Below, piece after piece: positions 12,497 through 12,749 of a stretch of DNA of 12,749 nucleotides. Origin of the DNA: an uncultured Erysipelotrichaceae bacterium (GTDB taxonomy: Bacteria; Bacillota_I; Bacilli_A; Erysipelotrichales; Erysipelotrichaceae); NCBI GenBank assembly GCA_905201565.1, contig CAJKOS010000039.1, positions 1 to 12,749 of the forward strand, written 5' to 3'. Both the position numbers and the translations under genes were made by a program. The notes beneath the pieces were generated by a model. It was not told where the DNA came from. It saw only the letters and a program-made list of their open reading frames with translations, and searched no databases. Positions within the stretch are counted from its first letter, which is position 1. The number at the start of each line of letters is the position of its first letter.

Positions 12497-12749
12497 CATT
12501 CATCAGCCAGTATTTTCTTTGCCTCAGCCACCGCAGCTTCGATGAGCTGTGTCACCGGTTTGTCCACCCCAGCAATGATATTGTAGCAGTTTTGGAAAGG
12601 AATGAGAATGCGCCTTCCCCTTGCACTGCCTACGGCATTTGCCATCTTTGGGGTGATTTCACCATACATCGCATCCGCTATGACAAAGTTTTGATTCGCG
12701 ATATGTTATCGCAAGTAGTTTGCAAACATATTGTTCCGCTTCTGTATCT
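12496..12749 (-). pseudogene. C-terminal part of a DUF3842-family protein, frame broken near the window edge
   Basis: The minus strand, ending at TGA (12496-12498), encodes DAMYGEITPKMANAVGSARG, then RILIPFQNCYNIIAGVDKP and VTQLIEAAVAEAKKILADE. These match the C-terminal half of DUF3842 proteins (GEITPxMA, ILIPxNxC, GV, LIxxAV), whose function is unknown. Going upstream, the frame meets TAA at 12706-12708, far inside the expected domain. A second frame is open from the window edge to about 12695 (TEAEQYVCKLLAITYR). Dropping one base near 12697-12700 joins the two. The gene may be truncated, frameshifted, or suffer an assembly error at the contig edge. An internal ATG at 12669 would give a 57-residue product but has only a weak SD. 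Confidence 0.5.
12698..12712. repeat. Short inverted repeat near the break in the DUF3842-family frame
   Basis: GCGATA and TATCGC are perfect 6-bp arms around TGT. Allowing one bulged base, the arms extend to 8 bp (minus strand TTGCGATA, ACA, TATCGCGAA). It sits exactly where the reading frame is lost. Confidence 0.5.

Overview
The window reads as a chromosomal housekeeping segment of a Bacillota (Firmicutes), probably an Erysipelotrichia-like lineage. Supporting evidence: the RNA polymerase delta subunit RpoE, the cyclic-di-AMP receptor DarA, a YwfO-type HD phosphohydrolase and a YwiB-type DUF1934 protein all occur here, SD sequences are GGAGG-like, TGG is the only tryptophan codon, and UGA is a true stop. 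The lineage call is an inference from gene content, not a database result. No rRNA, tRNA, CRISPR array, insertion sequence or prophage is visible.

All genes except cca lie on the minus strand, so transcription runs right to left. From the right edge: (1) the C-terminal end of a DUF3842-family gene whose frame is broken close to the window edge, with a terminator. (2) A tightly packed core operon: a UPF0158-GNAT fusion, rpoD (primary sigma factor), prfA (RF1), prmC (release-factor methyltransferase) and dtd (D-aminoacyl-tRNA deacylase). Its gene junctions are 10 nt, 8 nt, a GTGA overlap, and a hairpin before dtd. (3) folD - DUF951 - ychF, with its own promoter, an ATGA overlap and a 3-nt gap. 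(4) darA alone, with an extended -10 promoter and a strong terminator. (5) A GNAT acetyltransferase. (6) A single-pass membrane protein of unknown function, whose 3' end overlaps convergent cca. (7) cca on the plus strand, divergent from ispF - ywfO. (8) ywiB (DUF1934) and rpoE, each with a TTGACA-type promoter and closed by a strong terminator. A lone -35 box at the left edge suggests the next gene starts just outside.

The genes serve translation and its fidelity (prfA, prmC, dtd, cca, ychF), transcription (rpoD, rpoE), one-carbon and isoprenoid metabolism (folD, ispF), nucleotide homeostasis (ywfO) and second-messenger sensing (darA).

I found no obvious new defence or mobile system. The most interesting signals are regulatory and in protein detail. 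Three genes (DUF1934, cca, GNAT) have a -10 element 6 to 8 nt before the ATG and no Shine-Dalgarno, which predicts leaderless mRNAs. TGG-extended -10 promoters recur, alongside a sigma factor with an unusual region 2.4. RF1 carries Gln where a stop-codon-stacking His is expected, and no gene here ends in UAG. Several intrinsic terminators are built into or against the stop codon.
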